NCBI GenBank assembly: GCA_016874875.1
Contig: VGTA01000313.1
Span: forward strand, 1 to 5,104
DNA length: 5,104 nt
Reading direction: 5' to 3'
Origin: Deltaproteobacteria bacterium
GTDB taxonomy: Bacteria > Myxococcota_A > Bradymonadia > UBA7976 > VGTA01
Below are positions 4,737-5,104 of this stretch, in pieces. The notes beneath the pieces are model-generated. The model made no database searches. It worked only from the letters and a program-made list of their open reading frames with translations, and was not told the DNA's origin. Position 1 is the first letter of the stretch. Every line of letters begins with the position of its first letter. The position numbers were made by a program, and so were the translations under genes.

Positions 4737-5104
4737 TCGCCGAGGGGGTCGCGCCGAGCGGCCTCGAGCCTGTAGCGGAAGGCGCCGTCCTCGGCGCGGC
4801 GGCTGCAGCGCCAGGCGGCCCAGGCGCGCCCCTGGGCGTCAAAGGCGAGGGCGGGGTCGAGGCCGCAGACGCCCTCCTCGCCGGCCTCCACCACCTCGCG
4901 CGTCCACTCGCCGAGGTGGGCGGCGGGGTCGTCGGGGGCGGCGGGGTCGGCGGCGGCGGCGGGGGCGCGGGGGGGGGCGGGGGCGGGGGGGGCGGGGGGG
5001 CGCGGGGGGGGGGGGGCCGGGTGTCGGGGGGCGGTGGGCCGGGGGCGGTGGGGCGGGGGGCCGGGGGCCGTGGGCCGTGGGCCGTGGGCCGTGGGCCGTA
5101 GGCC
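4727..5104 (-). CDS. C-terminal part of a probable secreted beta-propeller-type protein with Pro-rich linker (partial, enters from right edge)
   Basis: The frame is open from the right edge to TAG at 4729-4727, 125 codons. The first ~60 residues seen are almost only Pro, Ala, Arg, with some His, Thr and Gly: a low-complexity linker coded by C-runs. A structured end follows: GEWTREVVEAG, then LDPALAFDAQGRAWAAW, then GAFRYRLEAARR. W-T-x-E-x-V, a Gly/Asp-rich turn, P-x-L-A-x-D-x-x-G-x-x-x-x-A and a closing F/L-x-Y strand match the repeats of BNR/six-bladed-propeller-like surface proteins, where the phrase is commonly like SLALDSQGRPHVAY. Two cysteines (codons at 4865-4867 and 4805-4807) could form a disulfide, which fits export. 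Signal peptide and most of the protein lie outside. Opposing glycine-rich plus-strand frames lack such a pattern. Function unknown; the propeller reading rests on one repeat. Confidence 0.6.
   Translation of the reverse strand, partial: GLRPTAHGPRPTAPGPPPHRPRPTAPRHPAPPPPRPPAPPAPAPPRAPAAAADPAAPDDPAAHLGEWTREVVEAGEEGVCGLDPALAFDAQGRAWAAWRCSRRAEDGAFRYRLEAARRDPLGDEG
4731..4746. terminator. Small hairpin at the convergent junction (weak terminator candidate)
   Basis: CCCTCG (4731-4736) pairs perfectly with CGAGGG (4741-4746) around the loop TCGC. It starts 20 bp after the plus-strand stop, within the last codons of the minus-strand gene. There is no U-tract on either side, so it is not a standard intrinsic terminator. 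Confidence 0.3.
4919..5064. repeat. G-tract low-complexity region coding a Pro/Ala linker on the minus strand
   Basis: Plus-strand G-runs of 9 (4969-4977), 5 (4979-4983), 8 (4985-4992), 7 (4994-5000) and 13 (5004-5016) are separated by single C or CGC. On the minus strand these become CCC/GCC codons. The spacing meets the usual pattern for G-quadruplex formation on the plus strand. Runs such as the 13-mer are prone both to slippage and to sequencing length errors. Confidence 0.85.
5065..5099. repeat. Heptanucleotide tandem repeat, five perfect copies
   Basis: GGGCCGT is repeated at 5065-5071, 5072-5078, 5079-5085, 5086-5092 and 5093-5099, then AGGCC at the window edge. Because 7 is not a multiple of 3, three units give a 7-residue period (RPTAHGP) in the minus-strand reading frame. 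The array may continue beyond the window. Confidence 0.93.

Noticed and set aside
4712..4760. Rho-independent terminator between convergent genes
   Set aside because: A 6-bp hairpin exists at 4731-4746 but no T-run follows on either strand; kept only as a weak candidate.
4916..5101. Plus-strand glycine-rich small open frame
   Set aside because: Simply the complement of the Pro/Ala linker G-tracts; no SD and no non-glycine pattern, whereas the minus frame continues into a structured C-terminus.

Overview
This is an extremely GC-rich chromosomal segment with third codon positions almost all G or C and many runs of 7-13 G. It appears to come from a Gram-negative (diderm) bacterium. A murein-recycling ligase (Mpl), secreted-type proteins with Pro-rich linkers, and the base composition point to a myxobacterium-like lineage (Myxococcota/Bradymonadota). 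That placement is an inference from style, not from a marker gene.

Layout, left to right. (1) Positions 191 to 1 on the minus strand hold the start of an exported protein. Its signal peptide is built from a 15-bp/9-bp tandem DNA repeat, ends at an AHA|QT cleavage-like site, and the gene runs off the left edge. (2) Positions 192-359 form a divergent intergenic region flanked by two identical inverted 13-mers, each containing a Shine-Dalgarno sequence and an ATG. (3) Positions 360-1547 (+) encode a PLP-dependent class I/II aminotransferase with its expected motifs intact. (4) Positions 1621-3102 (+) encode Mpl, the UDP-MurNAc:murein-tripeptide ligase. (5) Positions 3095-4711 (+) overlap mpl by 8 nt and encode an unrecognised protein with a winged-helix-like N-terminus and a long Ala/Leu-rich helical-repeat-like body. 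(6) Positions 4727-5104 (-) are the 3' end of a convergent gene. It encodes a Pro/Ala/Arg-rich low-complexity linker followed by a C-terminal beta-propeller-type repeat, and it enters from the right edge.

The three plus-strand genes are probably one transcription unit: gaps of 73 bp and -8 bp, with no terminator-like hairpin plus U-tract between them. Mpl acts in peptidoglycan recycling. Nothing in the sequence ties the aminotransferase or the helical protein to that pathway beyond adjacency.

No mobile element, CRISPR array, tRNA or rRNA was seen, and I do not see a clear new multi-gene system. The most notable signals are short tandem repeats at functionally critical points: in a signal-peptide core, over a start codon (three in-frame GTG codons), across a pair of convergent stop codons, and as an out-of-frame heptamer in a Pro-rich linker.
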